The translations under genes and the position numbers were made by a program. Shown here one piece after another: positions 1 through 10,554 of a stretch of DNA of 64,000 nt. The DNA lies in contig UWYS01000008.1 in NCBI GenBank assembly GCA_900291925.1, positions 806,001 through 870,000 of the forward strand, given 5' to 3'. The notes beneath the pieces are model-generated. The model was not told the DNA's origin. It made no database searches and saw only the letters and a list, made by a program, of their open reading frames with translations. Position 1 is the first letter of the stretch; each line of letters begins with the position of its first letter. This DNA is from Thecaphora thlaspeos. Its lineage: Eukaryota; Basidiomycota; Ustilaginomycetes; Urocystidales; Glomosporiaceae.

Positions 1-198
1 CCCATTTCGACGCGTGCCCCCCTCTTCCGCCCCTCTCTTTGCGTAACTTCTGCTTGCTCGGTGGGGAAGCAGGCGTGGCGGTTTCGAGCAGACGTGGTCT
101 GGTCCGCTTGTTTTTCGGCACCTCAACGACAACGACGAGCTCGTCCGCTCCTGCTGCAAGGCTTAGCCAGGCGCGAGCAGTAGATCGCGAAGCCCGCC

Positions 199-3100
199 AT
201 GTCTTCGCAGGTCTCGCCTCCGAGCCCGCCGCTGTCGTCGCCGCAGCATACGACCTACAACGAACAGACACCCCAGTTGGACTACCCCTCCCCTCTCTTC
301 TCGCCTCCGCAGGCCGAGGCTGCGCACAGCAAGGTCGGCTCGATGGGGTTACCCGTGGGCGTGGTCCGATCCGGCAGTAGCGCCTCGCGATCCAGCGCCT
401 ACCAGCCGGCTGGCTATGCTAGCATGGGCACCGCGGGCGTCGTGCTCCAGCAGCCGACGTCGTATGCACAGCCGGCGCAAGTGTCGCAGCACCCTCCGAG
501 CAAGCTGGCCACCGGCGGACAGTCGCACGCTCACCGCCCCGTCTCGGCGATGCCGACCCCGACCGACCGCGGGTCCAACGCCGGTCGCAGCTCGAAGCCG
601 GCCGCGAACAACTCGACCAACGTCTTCGCATCGATGGGGCCTGGCTACAACGAGCGCCGGGCGAGCGCTCACCCGACCATGACGAGCAGCCACAACGGCC
701 GCTCCGGCGCCGCCGGCGCCCCTCCCCTCCCTTCGAATGGCGGTGGCCTCGATCCGGGCACCAGCCAGGCCATTTCTTCGGGCATCCCCATCACGTCGCC
801 CGCGGCCCTCCAGTACTTTGCGGCCCACCCTCGCAGGCAGCAGGTCCACTTTGGCAATTATCTGCTGCTGCAGACGCTGGGCGAGGGCGAGTTCGGCAAG
901 GTCAAGCTCGGTGTCCACAAAGAATGGGGCGAGGAGGTGGCTGTAAAGCTCATCAAGCGCGAAAAGGTCGGTCCCAATGGGACGCAGCTGCAGCTCGATC
1001 CGACGCAGAAGGACCCTGCCAAGATGAGCAAGGTCGAGCGTGAGATCCAAGTGCTCAAGGACGTCCGACATCCCAACATCGTCCGCCTCTACGAAGTGAT
1101 CGAGTCGGACCGCTACATCGGCATCGTCCTCGAGTACGCCTCGGGCGGCGAGCTGTTTGACCACATCCTCGCCCACAAGTACCTCAAGGAGGAGCACGCC
1201 TGCAGGCTCTTTACCCAGCTGATCTCGGGCGTTTCGTACCTGCACCGCAAGAAGATAGTCCACCGCGACCTCAAGCTCGAGAACCTGCTGCTCGACCGCA
1301 ACCGCAACGTCATCATCACCGACTTTGGTTTCGCCAACAACTTCGAGGACCGGCGCGACGACCTGATGGCTACCAGCTGCGGTAGCCCATGCTACGCGGC
1401 GCCCGAGCTCGTCGTCCAGGACGGCCTCTACGCCGGCTCTGCCGTCGACGTGTGGTCGTGCGGAGTGATCCTCTACGCCATGCTTGCCGGCTACCTGCCG
1501 TTCGACGACGATCCGGCCAACCCGGACGGCGACAACATCAACCTGCTTTACAAGTACATTATGGCGACGCCGCTTTCGTTCCCTGACTACATCAGTGCCG
1601 AACCAAGGGACCTGCTCTCGCGCATGCTGGTCCCCGACCCGTTGAAGCGGGCCGACCTCGACCAGGTGATGTCGCACAGCTGGCTGTCGGCGTACCGCGA
1701 CCTGTTCCGATTCTCGGTCGACGATCTGGAGCGCGCTGCGGTCGAGCAGCAGACCAAGAAGAGGCAGGTCTACCGCCAGCAGATGCTCTACCAGCACCAG
1801 CTTCAGGAGCAGCAGAGGCGACAGCAGATGGAACGCAGCCAGTCGACCAAGCACGTCCCCGCCGCCCCCTTGAACGGCGGCGGCATCGGCAACGATGCGG
1901 CTGCTGGCCTAGGCGCCTTCGCGATCAACGACCCGCAGCAGGCGGTCAAAGCCCAACGCCACCAGAGCGCGACGGCATCGAGCACGACGATGCCCGATCG
2001 CATCTTCGAGACGGCCCCAGCTGCCGTCGATGGCAACACCCTCAGCCTCCCCGTTGCTCGCGTCGGGTCTGACGGCGCCCGGTCGCCCGCCGTCGTCGAC
2101 CCGGTCACGGCCCAGGGCAACGTCCGCGGCGAGCCCCGCACTCGCCTGGACGACACCGCGCCGGCGTCGCACAAGCGGGACTCAATTGGCAACACGAGGG
2201 ACAACGAACACCGCAAAACCGCCGCCTCAAAGACGCAGAGGCACACGATCCAGCTCGAGTACACCGGCGATCCTGACCGCGGCAGGTCGCAGAAGACCAC
2301 CCACCCGGACGCCTCGATTCCGCCCGTGCCCCGGGTTGTCCGAGACCGCGTCCCCCCCGCCACGGACGCCTTCGCCGTCGACGTTCCTAAGCCGGACTCC
2401 TCCGGCCGCATCACGGCGGCGGCGGCGGCGGCCGGAGCCACTAGCCCCACCCCTCGAGATACCGCCGGCGCCAGCGCGCTAGTCACCCCAGAGAGCGATG
2501 CTGCCGTCAACAGCCGGGCCAGGGAGGAGATGGTGCGCACCGCTTCGACCGCCTCATCGCACGCCGGCGTCCCTTCGCCGATCTTGGAACAGGGCTCGTC
2601 CGTGGTCCAGCCGCCGACGGCTGCGGAGGATCGCGAAGTCGATACGGACCGCACAAAGGCCTCGCAGCCCCGGATCCCGAGCGTAGCCTCCGGGAGCCAC
2701 TCCGTCCCCATCGCCAACGGCGCGAACAACCGTGGCCTCTCGAACCCGCTTCCGGCCAGCGAGCCTGTCTCGTTCCCGCCGTCAGGCGAGCGTGTCGCGT
2801 CGGCCGGTACACCGACGTCGCCCGAGAAGCGGTCGAGGCGCATTTCGCGTCCATCGACAGGCCACTTGCTCGGCTCGTCCAACAAAGCGACGCCGGAACG
2901 GACTAATTCGCGCCACCGCAAGGGCATGTCGACGGACAAGTTCTTCCTCTCACGTCTGCTCGGCGCCCAGGGCGGCAACAGCCCGGGAGCTCGCACCGGC
3001 GAAGACGCCGAGACCCGCTCCCAGGTCGGCACCGCTTTGGAAGGCTCAGCGACGCCCAGCCCCGCCCGGCCTGCCGTAGGCCGCAACCCCAGCAGCAACG

Positions 3101-4623
3101 GCCGGTCCGGCAGCCGACGAAAAGCGATGAGCCTCGTCGTGGGGAAGCCCGGCAACGCCTCCCCAGCAGCTCGCGACCGCGACAGGGCCATCGACGCAAA
3201 CGGCGCTGGGTCCCGTGCTATCGGTACCCGGCGCGAGATGGAGAACGTCAGCGAGGCCGCCTCGTCGAACTCGAACCCGCACGACGGCGCCGCGATCCAG
3301 TCGGTGCACCGCAACCCTTCGACGACCAGCTCGAGACCCCCCACTGCGGCCAGCAGCCGCCATGGCGGCCTGTATGACGAGTCGACGATCGGCAGCTCGG
3401 CCACCGGACCTTCCAGCAATGCGGCCAAGAAGGTGATGGACTGGTTCCGCAAGAAGAGTCTCTCGCGCGGCGGCTTCAGTGACCAGCCACCGTTGGGGCC
3501 GTTTGAGCGCAGCCCGTCGCAGGGCCGTTCGGCAAGCCCGGGTACCCCGCAGGTTGTCGTGACGAGCGCCACTGCGTCAGAGGGCATCGCGGCCAGCTCG
3601 TCGGTCCCCTCGTTGCGGTCCACCTCGGGCACGCATAGCCAGACCAGCCAGGCCAGCGAGGCGTCCCAGGCGACCACAATCACGGAGACCTCGCAGAGGG
3701 CCAGCGACGGCGTCATGTCGAGCGCCTCGACCGTCCAGCAGACGACTCCCAAGGCTTCTTCGGCCATGATCGCACAGCCTCAGGCCTCCGTCGACCGCGC
3801 TTCGCCGGCGGCTTTCGTCGCCGAGCAGCAGCAGCGGCAGCCTTCACCGAGGATCGACGCGCCGTTTGTCGATTCGCGCCTGCGCTTCCACCTAGGCGCC
3901 GTCGATCAGTCAGCGCTGACCTCCAGGTCGCCGATCGATGTGTTCGCCGAGGTACAGCAGGCTCTCTCCGAGATGGGCATTGACTGCCACAAGGAAAAGG
4001 ACGAGGACTTCAAGCTCGAGTGCGTCCGACGCAAGCGCGCCAAGACACTCTTTGGCGCGACGCAGGGTCTGAGCGCCAGCATCCGCACCTCGGTATTCCC
4101 ACCTTCGCAGGCCGAGCTCGAGCGCTCGTCCCGCTCCAGCAATGCGGCTGCCGCCATGCGGACGAGTCCGAGCATGGGCGGCGGAAGCCTCCGCAGCTTC
4201 CTCCGTCGCGGTTCCAACGCCCAGCCTCCGGGCGCTGCCAGTCCGATTTCTGGCAGCGGCTTCCTCTCGCCCTCAGCCACCGCCTCGCAGTTTGAGGACG
4301 TGCAAGGCGGCGGTCAGGCACAGGCGCCGCCGCCGCTTTACGGCGACGCCTCGGTCGATGGCGGGCAGGAGATCCGCTTTTCGGTCGAGGTCACCCGGAT
4401 CAAGAACCTGCCGGGCCTGTACAGCCTCGACATCCGGCGGATGAAGGGCAACCTCTGGGCCTATAAGTTCGTCTATTGCGCGCTGCTGGATCGGTGCGAG
4501 CTCGGCGGTGGCAGCAGCAGCAGCAGCAACCATGGCGTTGCCGCCGGCAACAGTGCCGCCAACTTGTCGGGTAGCCCGGCAGTCAATGGCCGCACAGTCC
4601 TCCAGCCTGCTGTGGCTGTGTGA
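199..4623 (+). CDS. KIN4: Kin4-type CAMKL serine/threonine kinase
   Basis: This intronless gene encodes 1474 residues. The kinase domain covers about residues 219-503. It has a glycine loop GEGEFGKVKLG, the VAVK lysine, the catalytic loop HRDLKLENLLL, DFGFANN at about 375, and an activation segment reading SCGSPCYAAPELV. The glycine loop and activation segment are typical of the Kin4/Frk1 branch of CAMK-like kinases. About 220 disordered residues precede the domain and almost 900 Ser/Pro/Ala-rich residues follow it. The last 80 residues (about 1392-1435, RFSVEVTRIKNLPGLYSLDI) look like a KA1-type membrane or autoinhibitory module. In budding yeast Kin4 holds back mitotic exit when the spindle is mispositioned, so the same role here is inference. 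The ATG at 199 has a plausible leader and opens a low-complexity N-terminus. The protein is nearly twice the length of yeast Kin4 (about 800). Confidence 0.9.
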   Translation: MSSQVSPPSPPLSSPQHTTYNEQTPQLDYPSPLFSPPQAEAAHSKVGSMGLPVGVVRSGSSASRSSAYQPAGYASMGTAGVVLQQPTSYAQPAQVSQHPPSKLATGGQSHAHRPVSAMPTPTDRGSNAGRSSKPAANNSTNVFASMGPGYNERRASAHPTMTSSHNGRSGAAGAPPLPSNGGGLDPGTSQAISSGIPITSPAALQYFAAHPRRQQVHFGNYLLLQTLGEGEFGKVKLGVHKEWGEEVAVKLIKREKVGPNGTQLQLDPTQKDPAKMSKVEREIQVLKDVRHPNIVRLYEVIESDRYIGIVLEYASGGELFDHILAHKYLKEEHACRLFTQLISGVSYLHRKKIVHRDLKLENLLLDRNRNVIITDFGFANNFEDRRDDLMATSCGSPCYAAPELVVQDGLYAGSAVDVWSCGVILYAMLAGYLPFDDDPANPDGDNINLLYKYIMATPLSFPDYISAEPRDLLSRMLVPDPLKRADLDQVMSHSWLSAYRDLFRFSVDDLERAAVEQQTKKRQVYRQQMLYQHQLQEQQRRQQMERSQSTKHVPAAPLNGGGIGNDAAAGLGAFAINDPQQAVKAQRHQSATASSTTMPDRIFETAPAAVDGNTLSLPVARVGSDGARSPAVVDPVTAQGNVRGEPRTRLDDTAPASHKRDSIGNTRDNEHRKTAASKTQRHTIQLEYTGDPDRGRSQKTTHPDASIPPVPRVVRDRVPPATDAFAVDVPKPDSSGRITAAAAAAGATSPTPRDTAGASALVTPESDAAVNSRAREEMVRTASTASSHAGVPSPILEQGSSVVQPPTAAEDREVDTDRTKASQPRIPSVASGSHSVPIANGANNRGLSNPLPASEPVSFPPSGERVASAGTPTSPEKRSRRISRPSTGHLLGSSNKATPERTNSRHRKGMSTDKFFLSRLLGAQGGNSPGARTGEDAETRSQVGTALEGSATPSPARPAVGRNPSSNGRSGSRRKAMSLVVGKPGNASPAARDRDRAIDANGAGSRAIGTRREMENVSEAASSNSNPHDGAAIQSVHRNPSTTSSRPPTAASSRHGGLYDESTIGSSATGPSSNAAKKVMDWFRKKSLSRGGFSDQPPLGPFERSPSQGRSASPGTPQVVVTSATASEGIAASSSVPSLRSTSGTHSQTSQASEASQATTITETSQRASDGVMSSASTVQQTTPKASSAMIAQPQASVDRASPAAFVAEQQQRQPSPRIDAPFVDSRLRFHLGAVDQSALTSRSPIDVFAEVQQALSEMGIDCHKEKDEDFKLECVRRKRAKTLFGATQGLSASIRTSVFPPSQAELERSSRSSNAAAAMRTSPSMGGGSLRSFLRRGSNAQPPGAASPISGSGFLSPSATASQFEDVQGGGQAQAPPPLYGDASVDGGQEIRFSVEVTRIKNLPGLYSLDIRRMKGNLWAYKFVYCALLDRCELGGGSSSSSNHGVAAGNSAANLSGSPAVNGRTVLQPAVAV

Positions 4624-6749
4624 TCACCAGTACTGTCGGTCATCCCTCCACAAAGAGTCATAACAGCACATCCACCACCACAGCCTCGTCGCTGCCACTG
4701 TCGTTCGCCGTAATCGTCGTCTGCCGCCGTTTGTTTCATCATCTTTCCGCTCAGCAGCAGCAGCACCACCATCACCACCAACCACAACACTGACTACAAC
4801 AACAGATATCGATATCATTATCATACCCCCCTTTTCTCCATGTTGTCGCTGATCGAGATTCACCAAACCGCTAGAATGACACCCCATCCATACCTAAAGT
4901 ATCAACCCATCAATCCACCACCTTCTTCCCTCTGCCATAGTTGTTTGCATCTATACCGGCGTCTCCTTCGCTCCTAGCCCAGACAGTCTCTTCTCCGGCT
5001 TTCTTAGATGCCGGCAGCGTATGCACGCGATCCAAGCCGCCTCCATGTTCGTCTCGCGCCTCCTCTGTTGTCAACTGGCTTTGCGCCGTCGGCCACATTG
5101 CGACATTCATTCACTACAGTTGCGCTATACAAGCCTACGCACACTCCACCTGTCGACATGGCCAGAAGGAGACGCTCCCGACACACACAGCAGCATGCGA
5201 AAAAAAAGCCTCTTGATCCTCTTCCTCCCTCGTCTTGGCCACCTTGGCCGAGACAATTTTTTAGCCCGTTTCTATGAGGCACCTACGCCTTGGCAATTGC
5301 CGACACGCAGAGCTATCATCGTCGTGGCCGGCCGGCCGTTCGTTTTAAGCGTTCGTGTAACTTGTTTAGCGCCGCCCTTTTCTCTTTGCAATCGCGTTGG
5401 TCCAGTGCTCGTCTGTCTGCCGCTCGTCAGGATGAAGGTTGCTGTGGCGGCAAGGCGTGCGGCGGCTTGGCCAGAGGATGCGAGGCCTGACACGATAAAA
5501 TACGAGGGTCTGTGAGAAGTGAGCGAAAGGTCCAATGGACTGCGGTACGTTGACGACGCTCGTCTGTAGCGTCTGGCAAGCGGTGCTGGGACGTCTTCGC
5601 TCGACCGTCGCGGCGTGCGATGCCTCTCACGTGTGCGCGCGGGCCTTGAACAGCCGAACCATACAAGTGAGCTAGAGTACAGTACTGTACGTACATACAG
5701 TACTGTAAACGGAGTGAAGAGATACGGGGGGCGAGGAGCATCATGGAATTGACGCCGGCTCCCCTTGCGTTGGATCTCTTTGCCCCGTCGAGCGGAGCCT
5801 TGCTATGGAGAGAAGAGCAGCTTGCAGCGGATGCGCGCTAGCGTACAGTCGATCGTCGAGCAGCAGCCTAGGCTGTTCCAGGGCCCAAGTTGAGTGGGAC
5901 GTCGAAAGAGCACAGTAAGTTAGTAGTTAGTACGTACTGTAACTATACCAAGACTGTACTCTTGAGCAGGAGAGCACGGACGTGCAAATCCTTATTGGGA
6001 CCTCGCCTACATGTTGGCGACTGGACGGGGCTGCCCTGGCATCTTGGTCTCTATTGAAGTCTCGTCCTTAGCTTCGAAACAAGCAAGGAGTAAAGTAGCA
6101 CTGTACTGCGTAGTTGCAAGGAGAGGCGAGATGGATACTCTTACTGTGAATACAGTGGAGTTCTGTAGTGTATGTATGTACTGTAGACGGCCCTTGTCGG
6201 CGTGCAGCAAGGCTCCTTGCGAGCTGTTAAGGTAAGGTACTCTGTACCTCAGAGTCGAGATAAGTACTGTACAGTTCGGCGCTCAAACGCCAACGTCCTT
6301 ATGCTACGCTGGGATAACTATCTGAGCTTCTCGGCGGCCTCGTTATTGACAGGCGAGGTCGACCATGCAAGATTCCTACATTTCACCCACCAACACCCCC
6401 TCGCCCCTTCTGTCCTCCCTTCTCTTTCCCCCTTTGAGCCGAAGCCAAGACGACGTCGTGACCTGAGCTTACCTATTAGTTACATACAGTACAGTAGAAG
6501 CCATGAAACAACCCCGCTATTTCCCTCTCGCCTGTGTGTCTCGTCGTGTCCTCTTACGTACGACGAAGCAGGGAAAGGATTTCAGTCGGTTGGCTATCAT
6601 CCGCAATGGTCTACAAAACCTCAATTCTAACGCTCGAAGGGAGAGGAGGGCAAGTTAGTGTATCTCTCTTCTGGGCGCTAGGGAGGGCACAGTACTGTAT
6701 GTACTGCAAGACGGCACCAACGCTTGCTTCACGCCAGTCAAGCACTCAG

Positions 6750-6777
<28 letters not shown>
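6750..6777. repeat. (CT)n microsatellite
   Basis: About 13 uninterrupted CT dinucleotides in the intergenic region, some 65 bp left of the 95 bp tandem repeat. Confidence 0.9.
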
Positions 6778-6781
<4 letters not shown>

Positions 6782-6843
6782 GTCTGTCGCCTCAAATAGG
6801 CATACGTATTGAGACGTGCCTTGGTCGACCAACGAAAGGGTCT

Positions 6844-7121
6844 GGTGCCCGTGCGCAGGGCGGGCGCGTCTGGGGTGATCGGCCGCCGCACCTGGCTTTA
6901 TTCTCTCGACGCCGTGCAGCCTCGCCCACCTGGCGTGTGGTGCCCGTGCGCAGGGCGGGCGCGTCTGGGGTGATCGGCCGCCGCACCTGGCTTTATTCTC
7001 TCGACGCCGTGCAGCCTCGCCCACCTGGCGTGTGGTGCCCGTGCGCAGGGCGGGCGCGTCTGGGGTGATCGGCCGCCGCACCTGGCTTTATTCTCTCGAC
7101 GCCGCGCAGCCTCGCCCACCT
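6844..7121. repeat. Three tandem copies of a 95 bp unit
   Basis: Units start at 6844, 6939 and 7034 with GGTGCCCGTGCGCAGGGCGG. Copies 1 and 2 are nearly identical over 95 bp. Copy 3 differs at GCCGCGCAGC versus GCCGTGCAGC and loses the last bases of the unit. The period is not a multiple of three, so this is not a protein repeat. Each unit contains GGGGTGATCGGCCGCCGCAC and a TTTATTCTCTCGACGCC stretch. Confidence 0.95.
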
Positions 7122-7984
7122 GCCTCTGCTCCTCCATCCTCTCTGTCGTCGTCGCCCGCCAGGGCACGGGAGGTAGTGCAGGACTGTCGCCATCCGAAAT
7201 GACCACCCTCCACCTCGCCTGCGTGAGTGCTTCGACCGTTGCGCTACTGTACTCGGTAGTCACAAACGTATGGACAGAGTCCATATGTACATACGCGTAT
7301 GTACTGTAAGAACTAGTCACGTCTGTCTGCTGCCCCTCGTGGTGCCATGAACAGAGGTTGCCATCACATGCAAACTCTGGTGGCGCATCAACCGCTTGTC
7401 CCTCCTTGGGTTGGACTCTTCCAGCCGACAAGGTGCTGGGCGCATGTCCCGCCTCTATGTAAGTCATCGGGGGCTTTCTTCAGGGCCGCCTTTGCTCTGG
7501 CAGCGCGGTAGCGCAGGACAGGACTGTATCCGTTCCTGTAACCGCCTACTAGATCACGGACAACGAGGAGGTGGGAATACTTCAATGTGGACGTTGGCTC
7601 GCTCGTCATTGAGACCGCAGAGGCTAGGGTGTACTGTACTGTATTTAAAGATACACAACCGGAGGATGGGTCGGGTCGTCTGGGGCGTATGCCATCGTGT
7701 CCCTACCCTCGTCATCGCCATCACTCCCCAACACCCCTTCATCCTTCCGCTGTGCGGAAGACAAAAGGCATGCTGCTACGATCACTGCCTTGCGACCATC
7801 TATAAGAGAGCTAGCCTCTTCCATCTTTCGTCCGACGTTGTCCATTGCCAAAAGGCAGCACCATCGCTAGTCTCCTCTTCACCCCCTTGTCGCCCCCGTC
7901 CTCGGCCCCGCCCCTATCTCTGACGACATCGATCTGTATTCAACAGCAGCACCAGCAACGACAACGATCAAGATAGCTTCAACG

Positions 7985-9484
7985 ATGCTTGCACGTCTAG
8001 ACGATCGATGCTCGCTCGCCAGCCCGCTGAGCTGCAAGGCGCGTAAGCTGTTCGGCGGCGGCGGAAGCGTCGCGCCTTCACCCTCGCCCTCGCCCGACCT
8101 AACCGCAGCAGCGGGTGCGGCCAGACGGAAGCCTCGCTCTGCAACCATCAGCATCATACCCGGCCCCAAGAAAATATACTTGCCGAACTTGTCCAGTGGC
8201 TGGTTCAACAACCGATGCTACGACGCCGGTAGCATCTTGAGCCGCCGTCGAAAAAGTCACGCCAAGCCACCCTCTGACCACATCAGCCCCGATGTCGAGA
8301 CGACGCAGTCCGAGACGATCACGACAGTACCCTCACCGCAGCCGCCGCAAGTGTCCGTTGCAGATGCGCAGACACGGCAGTCGGCAGCACAACAAGAGTC
8401 TCTCGAAGAACAACAAGAGCAAGACCAGCAACAGCAACAACAGCAGCAGCAGCAGCGGGAAAAGGTGCGGCGGCGAAAGCGGTCGTTCTTCTTCAAGAAG
8501 CGCAAGGGCTGCGCCGGCGCAGAGGTCGAGGAGGCCTCCACGACTGTAGATCTGCCGCCGCTTCCCTCGACCGTGACGATCGCGCGGCCGCCACCTGTCA
8601 TGTCGGCGACGCAGCTCGAGGCGAGGCGGCTGCAAGACGAGCAGAACCTAGCTGTACTCGAAAGGGTTTCGGACCTCGTCTGCCAGGCGGTCCTTGGCGC
8701 AGGCGATCTCGTCACGCCACCGCGCCACGCAGAGGCCCGTCGGCGGCTGGCGAGCCCAGGCTGTGCCTCGTTGGCCTCGCCGAGGTTTTCCGACAGCGAG
8801 GGCGGTGGCGGTGGCGGCGGCGGCGGCAGTTCATCGTACACGCAGGCGTCGGACGGAGGCTGGCCATCGGACGCTTCCGAATCCGTCTACCAACGTACGC
8901 CGCCCGACCAGAGCGTGCTCGACCAGGTGTTGCTGCCATCGTCGATGAAAAGCCTCCGCCGCGAATGTCGAAAGCAGCGTCCCACCACTCTCTCGCTCGG
9001 CGCCGACTCGCACCTCCTCAGCGTCTCGCCGACGAGCCTTACTGCACGGCGCATCGCCACCAACGACGACGACAACGACGGCGATGTCGACTTCTTCCTC
9101 GGTGGCGGCAGAGGCGGCGGCTGCATCACGACGACGAGCTGGATGCATGGCGGGATGCAGGGCGGACCGGCCCCACCGCCGCGACCTGGCCGCAGCAGCT
9201 CGCAGCGCCTACGGACCGTCAGCCTCAGCATGCCCCGCACCGTGACAATGGAGGCGGCGGCGGCGACGGCAGCGCCCATGCCATCACCGCATGGCAGCGC
9301 CAGCTACCGCTCCCAGCTGAGCACGATCCAATCCAATTCGTCCAGCGAGGAGCTGTCGCCCAGCCTGTACTCGCCTCGGTCCAGGGCGTCGTTCGGCGAC
9401 ATCGACTCGCGGCCATCGACGCGCCACGGCGACGTCCCGTTTTCGACGCTCACCTTTGACTCGGTGTGGACCTCCTTCCCTTGA
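7985..9484 (+). CDS. Unrecognised 499-residue Gln- and Ser-rich protein
   Basis: I do not recognise the family. The single open frame has an ATG at 7985 after a C/A-rich leader and ends FDSVWTSFP. Visible parts are a conserved-looking segment near residues 45-75 (RSATISIIPGPKKIYLPNL), a glutamine-rich tract near 140-158, a strongly basic patch RRRKRSFFFKKRKG near 162-175 that could be a nuclear localisation signal, a glycine run near 277-284, and Ser-rich tails containing SxxSP-like phosphorylation candidates. There is no signal peptide or membrane segment. Codon-position GC bias is consistent with coding. A nuclear or regulatory role is only a guess from composition. Confidence 0.6.
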   Translation: MLARLDDRCSLASPLSCKARKLFGGGGSVAPSPSPSPDLTAAAGAARRKPRSATISIIPGPKKIYLPNLSSGWFNNRCYDAGSILSRRRKSHAKPPSDHISPDVETTQSETITTVPSPQPPQVSVADAQTRQSAAQQESLEEQQEQDQQQQQQQQQQREKVRRRKRSFFFKKRKGCAGAEVEEASTTVDLPPLPSTVTIARPPPVMSATQLEARRLQDEQNLAVLERVSDLVCQAVLGAGDLVTPPRHAEARRRLASPGCASLASPRFSDSEGGGGGGGGGSSSYTQASDGGWPSDASESVYQRTPPDQSVLDQVLLPSSMKSLRRECRKQRPTTLSLGADSHLLSVSPTSLTARRIATNDDDNDGDVDFFLGGGRGGGCITTTSWMHGGMQGGPAPPPRPGRSSSQRLRTVSLSMPRTVTMEAAAATAAPMPSPHGSASYRSQLSTIQSNSSSEELSPSLYSPRSRASFGDIDSRPSTRHGDVPFSTLTFDSVWTSFP

Positions 9485-10058
9485 GGGGCTCGATCCCGTA
9501 GCTAGCTTGTTGGCTAGCGTTTCCCTGACCGCGTTTGGTCGCCCGCCCTTTCGTCCATATTTGTCCTGCCTGGCCAGTGCAGCGCAGCGCCCCCATTCTC
9601 TCTTTGCCGCTGCCTTTTACATTAGAGCGGCCTGTCGCCATCAGCATCAAAACCCTCCTTGCCTTTGCCCTATCCCTGCTGTATTTGTAGGCTGTTCGAT
9701 ACTTCACTCCATCGGTAGCTTGATCGGTCCGCCTTTCGGCTTGTCCGTCAATACATACCAAGTCAGCTTCTGCACCCTCCCCCCGCTAATCGATGTGAGT
9801 CGAAGCAGTGTCTTGATGCCAGGATCGCCGGCCGTGAACCGTAGGTGTATGGCTCGAATGTGGGAACGTAGGTGGATTCTCATAGCACAGGAGGGCTGGG
9901 TACTAAAAATACACGGTCGGACGATCCCGGGACGCCTCCGTGGGCGAGCCGAATCAAATTCGGCAGAGCGGCCTCCTAATAGAGCCTAGCGGGGAGAGTC
10001 GGGAGACCTGGGAACACAGTGAAGTCGGCAGGCGACAGAGTGGCATGAGGTATGTCGT
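9485..10058. other. Convergent intergenic region
   Basis: This lies between the 3' ends of the plus-strand Gln-rich gene and the small minus-strand spliced gene. It presumably holds both 3' untranslated regions. No domain-bearing frame, tRNA or repeat was seen. Confidence 0.55.
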
Positions 10059-10554
10059 TCAGGATTCTCGGAGCTGTTTGAGGAGGACGTCCCGTTGCGG
10101 CTTCGAGACCTGTGTCGGCGGCGTATGACAAGAAAGACGGACAAGTCACATAGCGGTTAGAAATGGGTATCAAGGGAGACAGCCTCGCGCTGCCTTCGCT
10201 GTCTTGCCATAAGGGCGGGTGCGATTATGAGACTAAGGTCCTACTCACCTTCCAGTAGAGGTCCTTTCTACTGATGTGCTCTTCGATGCGGAGGTTGAAG
10301 GGCCAGCTTGGGTCGTTGCGCGCGGCGGCTTCTGTGGCCCTGCGTGCGAGCTGCTGTGCCACCGTCTGGCCGGGTTGCGCCTTGAGCTGCTGCGGGTTGC
10401 CCTGCTTTGAGAGCGGCTGGGTGCCGGAGCGGGCGATGCGGGACCCAGAGCCGGGCGAGGGGAGTCGGATCGAGGCAAAGGCGCCGGCCGGCAGAGGCTT
10501 GACGCTGACAAGCAGCGAGGTGGAGGGGTGCATACTGGAAGATGTATGTGCCAT
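10059..10554 (-). CDS. Small two-exon protein of unknown function (about 118 aa)
   Basis: Exon 1 is 10554-10249 and exon 2 is 10109-10059. The 139 nt intron has donor GTGAGT, branch candidate TTCTAAC and acceptor ACACAG. The phase is preserved and the product ends YWKVSKPQRDVLLKQLRES. The N-terminal 60 residues are Ser/Pro/Arg-rich with few acidic residues, which would suit a mitochondrial presequence. The C-terminal 45 residues (WPFNLRIEEHISRKDLYWKV) are charged and probably helical. The frame stays open upstream to 10806, but that stretch is a His/Thr/Pro repeat and is more likely leader. I do not recognise the family. It is divergent from the USP-like gene at 11187. The clean splice is the main evidence that it is real. 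Confidence 0.55.

Larger units (their letters stand above)
4624..7984. other. Large intergenic region, no supported gene
   Basis: This is about 3.4 kb between the Kin4-type kinase and the next gene, both on the plus strand. Every open frame is short or low-complexity and none has a recognisable domain. It contains a CT microsatellite, three 95 bp tandem copies, and the densest run of TACTGTA/TACAGTA words in the window (5.68-5.71, 5.94-5.96, 6.1-6.28, 6.49, 6.69, 7.25-7.30 and 7.63 kb). The last 150 bases before 7985 look like a C-rich 5' leader. Confidence 0.7.

Noticed and set aside
1803..3767. 654-residue minus-strand open frame opposite the Kin4-type kinase
   Set aside because: It is antisense to a clear coding gene and has no domain. 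In GC-rich codon usage the reverse frame is often stop-free.
6746..7467. Repeat-containing minus-strand frames that look like a repetitive protein
   Set aside because: The 95 bp period breaks frame each copy, so identical peptide blocks appear in three different frames; this is DNA repetition, not protein repetition.
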